This document shows, in pieces, positions 35,256 through 43,566 of a stretch of 64,000 nt of DNA. This DNA is from a bacterium (GTDB lineage: Bacteria > Desulfobacterota > JAPLJL01): positions 1 to 64,000 of the forward strand of contig JAQTNV010000002.1 in the NCBI GenBank assembly GCA_028713675.1. Direction: 5' to 3'. Within the stretch, counting starts at the first letter, position 1; every line of letters begins with the position of its first letter. The position numbers and the translations under genes were made by a program. The notes below the pieces were generated by a model. That model saw nothing but the letters and a program-made list of their open reading frames with translations. It did no database searches and was not told the origin of the DNA.

Positions 35256-35777
35256 GTGACCGGACTTGATGACATCGTCCGCAGCGCTCTCTCCTCGTTC
35301 GCCGCAGAGGCTCTTGATGGCTCCTGGAATGGCCGCAGAGAGCGCGAGGCGGTAAGCCTTTTTGTATTCGGGCATCTCCTGCGCCACGTGGGCCCTTCGA
35401 GTTTCCTGCGCGACCCGGCACAAATTGCGGTCGAGTGCCCGGTCCCGCAGGTCGTTGCCGAGACGGACGAGGTCGCCGCTCATGGCTCCACTAGAAAACT
35501 GCAAGTCTGTAAGGACGTCGTCATATGGCCCAGGCCGCGCATGACCTGTTGGGACTCCGAGGGAAAAGCGACGGTCGCGCCGGCAGCTATTCTCGAATGG
35601 AAGTTCAATTTCCCTAATAACTACCATCCAGATCTCGTATGGCTCAAGGAATTTTCGATTGTTTATCCAGGTTTTATTGGCTATTCCGTAACGGCGAATC
35701 CCCCAGGAAAGGACTTCAAACTGTCCTGTATACGTATTGCGAATGGCGACGGCGAGGTATGGTTGAATTTGGATTAA
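35256..35777 (+). CDS. Hypothetical protein, possible PD-(D/E)XK nuclease fold
   Basis: 173 residues from a GTG; the start is uncertain. The strands CKDVVIWP and PAAILEWKF, separated by about 20 residues, place an Asp and an E-x-K as in the PD-(D/E)XK nuclease core (Asp on strand 2, Glu-x-Lys on strand 3). The length fits a compact single-domain enzyme. I know of no close family. The location between AbiE and the five-gene operon suits a defence or element-maintenance nuclease, but catalysis is an inference. Confidence 0.45.
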   Translation: MTGLDDIVRSALSSFAAEALDGSWNGRREREAVSLFVFGHLLRHVGPSSFLRDPAQIAVECPVPQVVAETDEVAAHGSTRKLQVCKDVVIWPRPRMTCWDSEGKATVAPAAILEWKFNFPNNYHPDLVWLKEFSIVYPGFIGYSVTANPPGKDFKLSCIRIANGDGEVWLNLD

Positions 35778-35795
35778 GCTCGCAGGGATGAAATA

Positions 35796-35814
35796 TTTTC
35801 CACAATCGTGAAAA
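35796..35814. repeat. Element palindrome, copy 3 (imperfect)
   Basis: TTTTCCACAATCGTGAAAA: as the other copies, but with one arm base changed (GTGAAA for GTGGAA). It lies between the converging nuclease-like gene and the PfkB-family gene. Confidence 0.6.
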
Positions 35815-35835
35815 CTTGGATAAACACTATTTATA

Positions 35836-36999
35836 TCACTTAGTAATCATCCTATCTCGACCCATGGATGCAGCCGACCTACCACCCTTGTGGGTATCGC
35901 AACTCGGGCAGACAACTTCAAGAAGGTCACTAAGCCATCTCTCGTTCGTCTCTTCTTCAGCACAAGTGAGGGTCTCCCCCTGCAGGACCCCTTTTACTGC
36001 AGCCTCAAGTTGCTTTTTGCTCAAAGCGTACATCGGGCCTCGTGCGCCTTCGTGTCTGCACTTGATGGCCGCGAGCGCCTGACCGAGTTGGAGAGCGCTC
36101 TCGATCCTCTCCGCTGAAGCTTCTTTCAACCCCTTCGCTCCCTTAGATGCTAGAACGTGGATAATTCCGGCTGTGCACCAGTCTCCGGCACCAGCGGCAT
36201 CGCGTAAATCCCTCACTAGGTAGGCGGCCATTTCCTTCCATGGTCTGGCAGTGTTCGATCCGTTTCTGCTGCGATACCGTAGCCCTTCACTCCCAAAGGT
36301 CTCGATCTCGATAACGGGAGTATTGTATTTCTTACCGCTTCGGAGTCGGCCAAGCCTCTCGTGAGAGTACTTCACAACATCGCTCAGATTGATGGCTTCA
36401 TGGAAAAGCCGTTCGTCGCGGATTCCCGAAGGCTCGAATACTACGACAGCACCCCGATCCCGACTAGCGCAGGCCAGATTGAGAGCACCTCTGGAAACAC
36501 GATCAAAGAAAAATACCTTTGGTGTTGGCATTTTTTCGATTATTTCTTTCGCGTCGGTAGCAAGAATCGCTTGGTACCTAGGTAGCCAGGCGCCACAATT
36601 AGGACACGTCCATAAGAAACGATGCCGCGGCCCGCGAGGACCGTGCGTTCGGATCCTCTCCACAACAATGGGGGTGTGACGTCCTTCAGAACGCTGGAGA
36701 AAACGTCTGTGGACTCGGAAGCGCTGGAAATCCTCCAATACCAACTGCGCCGCCAAGTCATCGCCAAGAGTCACGGCAGGATAGGCGCGCCACCCCAAGT
36801 ATGCGAGGATAGCTAGGACATTTCCGCACGTACCCCCTGCCCATTGGCGGGATTTCACTCCTTTTCGGTCGGTTACGACGATGTCCAAGGCGACGAGGCC
36901 GGTTCCTAGTGCGATCGGTCCACCGTTCTTCAGGAAAAGGCCGGGCTTTGGCCACGGCAGTCGGTGAAACTCTTGTGGCGTTGTACGGTTCGAACTCAT
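35836..36999 (-). CDS. PfkB-family carbohydrate/nucleoside kinase with added CxxC pairs
   Basis: 387 residues; last gene of the five-gene operon, overlapping the gene before it by 4 bases. The ribokinase fold is shown by the N-terminal substrate motif WAGGTCGNVLAILAYLG (about 53-69) and the C-terminal DAAGAGDW (267-274), a variant of DTxGAGD with the catalytic Asp273. Unusual additions are CPNC (about 132-135), inside an insertion, and CPSC (about 364-367) near the end, which together could bind zinc. It should phosphorylate a sugar or nucleoside; substrate unknown. Together with the SIS, HAD and PRTase activities upstream it suggests nucleotide-like chemistry. Confidence 0.78.
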   Translation of the reverse strand: MSSNRTTPQEFHRLPWPKPGLFLKNGGPIALGTGLVALDIVVTDRKGVKSRQWAGGTCGNVLAILAYLGWRAYPAVTLGDDLAAQLVLEDFQRFRVHRRFLQRSEGRHTPIVVERIRTHGPRGPRHRFLWTCPNCGAWLPRYQAILATDAKEIIEKMPTPKVFFFDRVSRGALNLACASRDRGAVVVFEPSGIRDERLFHEAINLSDVVKYSHERLGRLRSGKKYNTPVIEIETFGSEGLRYRSRNGSNTARPWKEMAAYLVRDLRDAAGAGDWCTAGIIHVLASKGAKGLKEASAERIESALQLGQALAAIKCRHEGARGPMYALSKKQLEAAVKGVLQGETLTCAEEETNERWLSDLLEVVCPSCDTHKGGRSAASMGRDRMITK

Positions 37000-38090
37000 G
37001 CGATATAAGGTTCTCCTGCAAGCCAGATTTCAGTTGGTTCATGCCTCGTGTCACCCACGAGCCGACCCTGCATGTCCACATCGACTTGATAGGTGCCAGC
37101 TTCGACATAGCAAACCGGGAGCGAGCGCTCGACCGCAGCTAACAGCATACCCAGAGAAAGGGTCTTGCTTGAGAGTGGCGACACAACCGTTATTACCTTC
37201 CCGATTGCCGGGATAGCGCTGAGTCGCTGACGATAGTACTCCTCGACTTCCAAGATCTTGCGGTAGACGTCGAAGGGGTTGCGTTCATTACACAGAAGCA
37301 AATTATCCGGTGACACCAAGAACCCCTCGAATAAAAGTTCGGAGTGCCGAACGGCGACGTCATCTACTCGACGAAGCGAGCTCGCAGGAAACGGGAGCAT
37401 TGGACAGATTTCTACACATGATCCCTTGATTTTATTGTGGATTTTTTCAAGACGCGCAGTCTCGTCTTTTCCTACAAGCGGAAGCCAGACGAGTTTCTCC
37501 TCACCCTGATATCGAAAAGTGTGCAGGTAATCAGCCTGTCCAAATTCACGCCCCGATATCTTTGAATCCAACAAGGGGTCTTCTACGACGCAGACATGTA
37601 GGTTGCGGAACTCGCCATTGTCCGCAAGGCGAAGCAGATAAGCAATCAGGGGGAAGAATACCCCTCGGGGCATCCCGCTGATATCAATGAGAATGTCTGT
37701 GTAGTTCTTGAAAATCTTCGAAGCTCCTTCCATCGACAACAGAGTTCTTCTTCCGGCGATATTGTGCCCTTCGGCGTCGTGGGTCTCGATGTCGAACAAG
37801 GCTTCCGGGCGGCAGTTACCAATCTTTACTAACTCATCGACATTCTCCTTTGAGAGCTTATCGGTAGCAATACCCGACTTGCCGAGCGCTGGACGCGCGA
37901 TCAGCTTTAGGGCGATGTAACCTAGTCGATCTCCTAGTCCAAGTCCTGCTAGCAACCTGAGAGCATGCAAGCAACGCGGGTCAAATCCCACCCCGAGTAT
38001 TATCAACACCCGGGCTATGCCTTCCTCGGTGTGCCGGCGCCAGAAGTTATCGAAATCATGATTAAGATAATAATCGGTCCACCTACTCAT
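36996..38090 (-). CDS. Unrecognised Rossmann-like protein of the five-gene operon
   Basis: 364 residues with no membrane helices. The alternating pattern of strands and helices, beginning VLIILGVGFDPRCLHALRLLAGLG and including ILIDISGMPRGVFFPLIAYLLRLA (about 133-157) and HVCVVEDPLL, suggests a Rossmann-like fold. The DISGMPRG loop after a hydrophobic strand is reminiscent of the DxTGGTKxM loop of CARF ligand-sensing domains, but this is a weak likeness. A later block (ITVVSPLSSKTLSLGMLLAAVERSLPVCYVE) reads like a second strand-helix unit. It overlaps the PfkB gene by 4 bases and follows the ATPase gene by 7, so it belongs to the same system. Confidence 0.55.
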   Translation of the reverse strand: MSRWTDYYLNHDFDNFWRRHTEEGIARVLIILGVGFDPRCLHALRLLAGLGLGDRLGYIALKLIARPALGKSGIATDKLSKENVDELVKIGNCRPEALFDIETHDAEGHNIAGRRTLLSMEGASKIFKNYTDILIDISGMPRGVFFPLIAYLLRLADNGEFRNLHVCVVEDPLLDSKISGREFGQADYLHTFRYQGEEKLVWLPLVGKDETARLEKIHNKIKGSCVEICPMLPFPASSLRRVDDVAVRHSELLFEGFLVSPDNLLLCNERNPFDVYRKILEVEEYYRQRLSAIPAIGKVITVVSPLSSKTLSLGMLLAAVERSLPVCYVEAGTYQVDVDMQGRLVGDTRHEPTEIWLAGEPYIA

Positions 38091-38097
38091 GAATTAG

Positions 38098-40050
38098 TCA
38101 TTCTCCTCCCGCCTCGAAAAGTGTGTTGGAAGCCCCCTTTCTTCGGACCATCTCGCGCAAAGGCATTGGTTCCTGCATCATTTTGGTAAGCAACTCAATT
38201 GGAAGGTGCTGCCAGCTCCCGTAGTTGAGCGGCAGCCTGAACTTCACGCACAGGAAACGATTCAAATAGAATACGATCTTTTCACTACCAGCCTGTCCTT
38301 GTTTCGTTGGTCGCACCGATAGAACATTCCCGGCAACAGCGCTTGTAAGGACTTCCCGAAATACGCCCGTGTCAATCCCGTTCTTCTCAACCGATACTGC
38401 TGCCAATAGCTCATCTCGGGTGAGGCCAAAACCATTCGGTCCTGGCGGGTAAGGTGCGTTAGATCGATAGGTTACTTCCTCGCAAAATTTGCCGAAGTTA
38501 TCGATAAATTGCCGTATGGCCGATCCGCGACGATGCTTTTCTTCAAGCCCATGGTAGTATTCGTCAGCGCACTTTCGAAGTATGTCTTCAAGCTCCCTGG
38601 CGGTAATCGCTTTATCTCGATCGAGTTCTGCCCTATAAATCATTCGATCTGCAATGACCGCAACGGTCGAAAGCAGTTGCTCGACGTTCCCACTCGCGAC
38701 ACTCGTTACTGAGTCGAAGCCGAAATAGTAAGGCCAGGAAAGTCGTTTCGTGATGAAGAGCTGTGCGGCCTCCTCAGTTTTTCCGTCTGCTGTTTCAAGC
38801 ATATCCATGTTTGGGAATAAAGAAGCTTGACCGCGATTGACTTTTCGCTCTATTAGGATCAAGTTTTTTTCCAGATTCCGCAGCTCACTAAACAGGGTAC
38901 CGACAGTCGTCGAACGTTCCGTCGTTTGTCTGAACTTTTCGACAAGGGAAGAGACACGTATATCTGTGGCACGCCTGTTCATCGCCTCGATCGCCTTTGC
39001 TGCCAACTCTGAGGGCACTCTCTCTTCGGGTGCTCGAAGGAGCTCCTTAAAATCGTTAATGGTCACCTGCTGCAAGGAGTCCGTAGCCTGTAAACGTCGG
39101 TGAACCACGTTGGCTGAGAACTTCGTGAATACGGTTGGCCGATCTTGGAATATCTCATCAAGAGGAAGCTCACGATATTCCCTTCCCTCTTCCGCTCCTT
39201 CCAGAGATACCAGTTCCTCCAGCCCTAATACTTGGGTTCTGACTGCAAGCCAGCGTGGAACCGAAGCTCGACGGATCAACTCATCTTTCAGATGCTTACG
39301 CTGGTCGGGATATAATTCCTGAACATCGTCCAGCATTACAATAGGCATTATTTGAGACAGCAGCATGGTCGGTTGCATCTGTAGGGCTAGGTATGCGAGC
39401 GAATAGACACGGGCATGGGGCTGAATCGATTTCGGTAATGGATCATCAGGAAAGCTATTCAGTAGTTTTCCGAAATCTCGTTCAACCTTAGTGCAGAATT
39501 CTTCCATCTGTTCGATGGTCCGGTCTTCGGAGAACATACTAGGAGGGGCATCTCCAGGCGTTAAGGATTTGAGTACGTAATCCTTTGTAATACCGAGGCA
39601 GCCCGCTGCCCTGAGGCGTTCGACACCTCGTAGGAAGGAGGCCATAATACGGATGTCAAGCAGCGTATTAAACAAATTAAGCGTGCTTGTTTGAGGTGCG
39701 AGGTTAGCGATATCCCGCAAGCTGCTGTCGCATTGAATATAAATACCGATCACTTGTGGCCCACGGTCCGACAAGATGCCAAGCTTTGTTAATTGATCCA
39801 CCAATTCCTGATCGCTTGGCAGAGACTTGCGTGCATGCAACGCAAGCAGTGTGTCCGTTTCAAAGAGCCGGAGGAGGCTTGACTTGCCCGATCCTGGGCT
39901 TCCGCGAACAATAATGAGCTTCGGCACAAAGAGATCGTCCCGCTGGAGATGGTCCAGTAGCAAGGGACAATAGAGCTGTAGAAATTGTGAAGTCTCGACG
40001 ATCGGCGCGTCTGCAGCCCGAATTTTGAATGCGTTACGAACCTGCGCCAT
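38098..40050 (-). CDS. ORC/Cdc6- or STAND-like P-loop ATPase
   Basis: 650 residues. Walker A is GSPGSGKSS (50-58), and a Walker B-like IVMLDDVQELY lies near 236-247, followed by a sensor-like segment (WLAVRTQVL). Long helical and winged-helix-like regions follow (about 300-650), as in AAA+ or STAND switch ATPases. From memory, an ORC-CDC6-like ATPase family is described in predicted bacterial conflict systems; a profile search should test the match. It probably acts as the sensor or switch of the operon. It lies 2 bases after the PRTase-like gene. Confidence 0.65.
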   Translation of the reverse strand: MAQVRNAFKIRAADAPIVETSQFLQLYCPLLLDHLQRDDLFVPKLIIVRGSPGSGKSSLLRLFETDTLLALHARKSLPSDQELVDQLTKLGILSDRGPQVIGIYIQCDSSLRDIANLAPQTSTLNLFNTLLDIRIMASFLRGVERLRAAGCLGITKDYVLKSLTPGDAPPSMFSEDRTIEQMEEFCTKVERDFGKLLNSFPDDPLPKSIQPHARVYSLAYLALQMQPTMLLSQIMPIVMLDDVQELYPDQRKHLKDELIRRASVPRWLAVRTQVLGLEELVSLEGAEEGREYRELPLDEIFQDRPTVFTKFSANVVHRRLQATDSLQQVTINDFKELLRAPEERVPSELAAKAIEAMNRRATDIRVSSLVEKFRQTTERSTTVGTLFSELRNLEKNLILIERKVNRGQASLFPNMDMLETADGKTEEAAQLFITKRLSWPYYFGFDSVTSVASGNVEQLLSTVAVIADRMIYRAELDRDKAITARELEDILRKCADEYYHGLEEKHRRGSAIRQFIDNFGKFCEEVTYRSNAPYPPGPNGFGLTRDELLAAVSVEKNGIDTGVFREVLTSAVAGNVLSVRPTKQGQAGSEKIVFYLNRFLCVKFRLPLNYGSWQHLPIELLTKMMQEPMPLREMVRRKGASNTLFEAGGE

Positions 40051-40052
40051 CG

Positions 40053-41312
40053 TCAGGCTCCTTCTCTCCCGTGCCGCTCATACCGAACGAAGAGAGGATT
40101 GAAGTTCTCTCTCTTCCTCGCCCAAAGGAGGTAAATTGAGTTGTTCGGTGTATTATGGTGAAGAACCACGGGTAGCCCGCAGTCATCAAATCCAAACTTT
40201 ACACATCCTGTGTGATCGTCGCCAAAGTCATCCGTATAGTACTTCTCACAAAGCGTACCCATAGGAGTCGCATTCGACGTGATTTCAACGCTCGATTCAA
40301 GGACGGCCCCTGGAATAATATGCGTTGTAGAGAAACGCCCTGGCAGCTTAGGCAATAGGGGCTCCAGCCGTTTCATCGCATGTTCCGTTGCAAGTAGGGG
40401 ACAGAAGAGAATCGTTGCGTTGGCGTCGAGGGCTTTTCCAAGTTCACCAACGGCCACCTTCGAGAGTGCCCCTCTTAACACTGTCTCCTGTCTCTTTGCC
40501 TTGTCAAAAAGTATGTTTAAAGCAGTTCTATAGGCTTTATCTGCACTAATACTACGAAGGGTCGCCTGGTCCGAAGGTGGAACTTCACCTGTATAGAGCA
40601 GTTCAAATGCGTGGGAATCCTGGTTGAATCGAAGCCTGGATCGCCAGAGCGCAGGGATCTCGGGAGTTGTACCATCCAGTTCACTAGTCACGACTTCGCG
40701 CAGAAGGGTTCGTCCTGAGCCGCAGAAATCGTCAATCAGGAATATGCAACGGAACTTTGCATCGTGATCTTTCAGAGAGCCACGCAGTTCCCGCAACAGG
40801 TCCTTGACCTTGGTGTCAGACGTATCGTAGTAGGGCAAGACTTGCTCATTGCAGATATCGAGGTTCTGTCTACGGATATAATCGATCCTGGCACCATCGC
40901 TCATTCCCACATAGAGAGATGAACGGGTAACCCTCTTGAACTCTTCCGATTCGCGAACAGTTCGCACCTTATGAGCCGGATACCGGCCAATATCTGCGGT
41001 GATTTCGAGCTGGCGCCGCTTGATCACGTCATGATAGAGCACACCTGCAAGCTGCTCGAATTCCTGGCGGGAGACAAAAATAAGATTCTTACGTACGAAA
41101 TTAAGTGCGGCAGCTCTTTCCGCCTCTTCGAACTGCTGCAACCACAGGTATAGATTCTCGAGAAAGAGGCGTCCAGGGTGGTACATCTCGTATTTATTGT
41201 ACTTATAGTCAGCCAAGAACTGGAGTTCGCGGGAAAGATTGGCCGCAGCGCTCTCTTCTGCAAGACTAGGAAGAGTGGTCCTGAGAAGCCGTAGTGCGAG
41301 TTTCTTATTCAC
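40053..41312 (-). CDS. Phosphoribosyltransferase-fold protein of the five-gene operon
   Basis: 419 residues. The motif CIFLIDDFCGSGRTLLREV (about 187-205) matches the PRPP-binding loop of type I phosphoribosyltransferases (hhhhDDxxxTG-like, here DDFCGSGRT). A helical N-terminal region precedes it, and a second mixed domain follows (ILFCPLLATEHAMKRLEPLLPKL, then SIYLLWARKRENFNPLF). It may attach a base to ribose-phosphate or only bind PRPP as a signal. It overlaps the SIS-HAD gene by 4 bases. A PRTase-CE family name from conflict-system work comes to mind but is unverified. Confidence 0.65.
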   Translation of the reverse strand: MNKKLALRLLRTTLPSLAEESAAANLSRELQFLADYKYNKYEMYHPGRLFLENLYLWLQQFEEAERAAALNFVRKNLIFVSRQEFEQLAGVLYHDVIKRRQLEITADIGRYPAHKVRTVRESEEFKRVTRSSLYVGMSDGARIDYIRRQNLDICNEQVLPYYDTSDTKVKDLLRELRGSLKDHDAKFRCIFLIDDFCGSGRTLLREVVTSELDGTTPEIPALWRSRLRFNQDSHAFELLYTGEVPPSDQATLRSISADKAYRTALNILFDKAKRQETVLRGALSKVAVGELGKALDANATILFCPLLATEHAMKRLEPLLPKLPGRFSTTHIIPGAVLESSVEITSNATPMGTLCEKYYTDDFGDDHTGCVKFGFDDCGLPVVLHHNTPNNSIYLLWARKRENFNPLFVRYERHGREGA

Positions 41313-43264
41313 CGGCGGCTCCTCAGTGGAAGCCCAAGAGAAGTAAGTTTACAAACGGAAATTTTAAACGTGTCTCCGAAGATTTGAAGTGCATCGAGGT
41401 AGGCAAGTGTAGCCTGCACCCCACGGCACCCGGCTATGGCTAAGTTCCAACAGGTATCTGGATCGGCAGATACCTCATCAACACTCAAGGAATCGGGAGC
41501 GCTAAGAAGATCATAATCGTTCCCAGGCCACTGACCCTTGTCTCCAATTAACAGAACATGGGCACCCGAGGCAACCTTGCCCTCGAGCAGAGCCAGTAGC
41601 GACCGCTTTGACACATCCTGCTGTACTAGATCAATAGAGTGGCTCGATCTGACGGGCCGCAACCCATGGACATGGGCAAGTTGCTGAAGAACTCGCCAAG
41701 AAAGCTCTGCAGTAGCTGCCAACTTTGGCTGAACGGATATCTGCGTCTGCCTGGCCTCGTACGTGGCAATGGCGGACATAATTGGGTGCTTTGAGACAGC
41801 GTCTAGGACGGCCTTCAGCGCCTCGGATGACTCCAATGAAGATTTGGGATGCCGATCGTCGCAGAGGTCTGCCAAGTCGGAGCCGTTATAATATCCGAGG
41901 TAGACACCGCGCCACAGCTTTTTGGGAAGCACTTTCTGAAGGTCCTCTCGAACCGACTTTCCGCGACCGGTCGCGACGCCGATCAGGATCCCAGATTGAA
42001 GCAATCGCGTTAAGTGGTGAATGATGTCTTCGCGCAAGCCCAAAAACCGATCTCGCTCGTCACACAATGTGCCATCGTAATCGAACAGGATGGCACCGAA
42101 AGACGCTTTCTCGAGCCTCTCAACAAAATGACGATAAGCGTCTTGCCATAAGTTGAAGTCTTGATGATCCTGGAGTTCCTGGACTTCGCAGCCCAATTTC
42201 CGCGCGATCGCAGTTTTTTCCGGAGACGTGAAATCCTCCTTCATTTCGTGCGCTACACGCAGACTGTAGATCCGTCGGCCAAATTCTGGGACACTAGGCC
42301 GCCCAGGGTCTATTCCTTGCTGTTCTCCGGCTGCTCCCACTAGGTGAAATACCGCAATGAGGGCCTCGATATTCGCTACGGGACCGATACTCGGAAGACA
42401 AATCCTAGCAACAGGGACGGTCGCAGGGATCAAGCGTAGCGTTCTTTCTGCCAATGCTATCTCATCGTTGGCAAAAATAGCCAGCACCCCGGTCTTCGAC
42501 CCGCGTTTGGCAATCCAATGATGCCGGCCATGAGCAAAGTTTCGGAAGTCTGCAAGCTGTGTATTTCCGAGCGCTCCTTCCGAGAACTTGGACTCGAGAT
42601 CGAGAGCAGCTGAGGCCACGCTGGGCCCATAGAGAACAATAATCGTCTCGCGCTTCCAGAGAGGTGCACAGTCTTTGAGAAGTCCCTTGATCGATCGTGT
42701 GCCAGAGCTAAACGACAGGAGCGCTTCGAATTCGTGTGGAAGACTGCTACCTTTCGAAAAAACCTCGGCATACGCGCGAACAAGCAAGACTGAGAATGCG
42801 AGAAGCGAATTCGTCGCTAGGAACCCGTCCTTAAACGAAGGCGGATTGAGCGAAAGAAGATCAACGAATCGGTAGGAATGCGCGCGGCGCGTCAGTTTGC
42901 TGTCCTTCCGCAGGCATAGGACCATGCAACGTCGAGGCTCACGCTCGACTATGTTCTCGAAAGCCGAGATGATGTCAATATTCGATCCCCCCGCGCTCAA
43001 GATCATTGCGGCCAGCGATCTGACACGAAATGGGCTCGAGATCAGTTCAAGGGGGGTAACCGGTTTCGATACCATTCCCGTGTAGTGTTGGTGGAGAGCG
43101 CATGCGAGGTGCGCCGCAGTAAACGAACCTCCTGACCCAACGGCAACTAGAGGCATGGAAGCTGATGCAGACACACCAGCGATCAACGATTCGATGGGTG
43201 CATCAAGGGCCCAAGAGTAGGTCTCACTCAGGTGCTGCATCTCTTTGGTGTATGGTCTACCCAT
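41309..43264 (-). CDS. SIS-domain isomerase fused to a HAD phosphatase
   Basis: 651 residues; first gene of the operon. The N-terminal half is a double SIS module: VAVGSGGSFTAAHLA (sugar-phosphate loop, about 41-55), LSAGGSNIDII, and a second unit with LYGPSVASAALDLESKFSEGAL and DFRNFAHGRHHW, a layout like the isomerase part of glucosamine-6-phosphate synthase without its glutaminase. The C-terminal half is a HAD hydrolase: FDYDGTL with Asp395 and Asp397, VATGRG for motif II, and LIGDKGQWPGNDYDLL for motif IV (about 575-590). The pair could isomerise and dephosphorylate the same sugar phosphate. I know of no common enzyme with this fusion. Confidence 0.78.
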   Translation of the reverse strand: MGRPYTKEMQHLSETYSWALDAPIESLIAGVSASASMPLVAVGSGGSFTAAHLACALHQHYTGMVSKPVTPLELISSPFRVRSLAAMILSAGGSNIDIISAFENIVEREPRRCMVLCLRKDSKLTRRAHSYRFVDLLSLNPPSFKDGFLATNSLLAFSVLLVRAYAEVFSKGSSLPHEFEALLSFSSGTRSIKGLLKDCAPLWKRETIIVLYGPSVASAALDLESKFSEGALGNTQLADFRNFAHGRHHWIAKRGSKTGVLAIFANDEIALAERTLRLIPATVPVARICLPSIGPVANIEALIAVFHLVGAAGEQQGIDPGRPSVPEFGRRIYSLRVAHEMKEDFTSPEKTAIARKLGCEVQELQDHQDFNLWQDAYRHFVERLEKASFGAILFDYDGTLCDERDRFLGLREDIIHHLTRLLQSGILIGVATGRGKSVREDLQKVLPKKLWRGVYLGYYNGSDLADLCDDRHPKSSLESSEALKAVLDAVSKHPIMSAIATYEARQTQISVQPKLAATAELSWRVLQQLAHVHGLRPVRSSHSIDLVQQDVSKRSLLALLEGKVASGAHVLLIGDKGQWPGNDYDLLSAPDSLSVDEVSADPDTCWNLAIAGCRGVQATLAYLDALQIFGDTFKISVCKLTSLGLPLRSRR

Positions 43265-43566
43265 TATTTTTGATAAGCTGCCTTGTTGAAAATGCTTTAT
43301 CTATTTTCTTATCCTCCAACAAAGATTCGTCGATGCTTTAATTGACAATCAAAAAATAGGCTTGTGCCAACTGCCTTATTGAAAACCTATATATCTTAGA
43401 CGGTCAGAATCAGGATGTTAAGTGCAATTTAAACCAGAGTCCATCTTTGCTCCCCAAACTGGCATCTCAGAGAGTTCTTCTCTAGGATGGATCGAGGATT
43501 CAGACAAAACAGTCACCAGTTGTCGGCGTTGAGTCTTGACGAACCATACTATTTCACAAAGAGATT
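43265..43566. promoter_or_regulatory. AT-rich upstream region of the five-gene operon
   Basis: 302 bp without a gene, between the operon start and the integrase end. It has a direct repeat CTGCCTTRTTGAAAA at 43278-43292 and 43371-43385, 93 bases apart (nine turns of DNA), a plausible pair of regulator sites. No clear consensus promoter was found on the minus strand. Confidence 0.4.
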
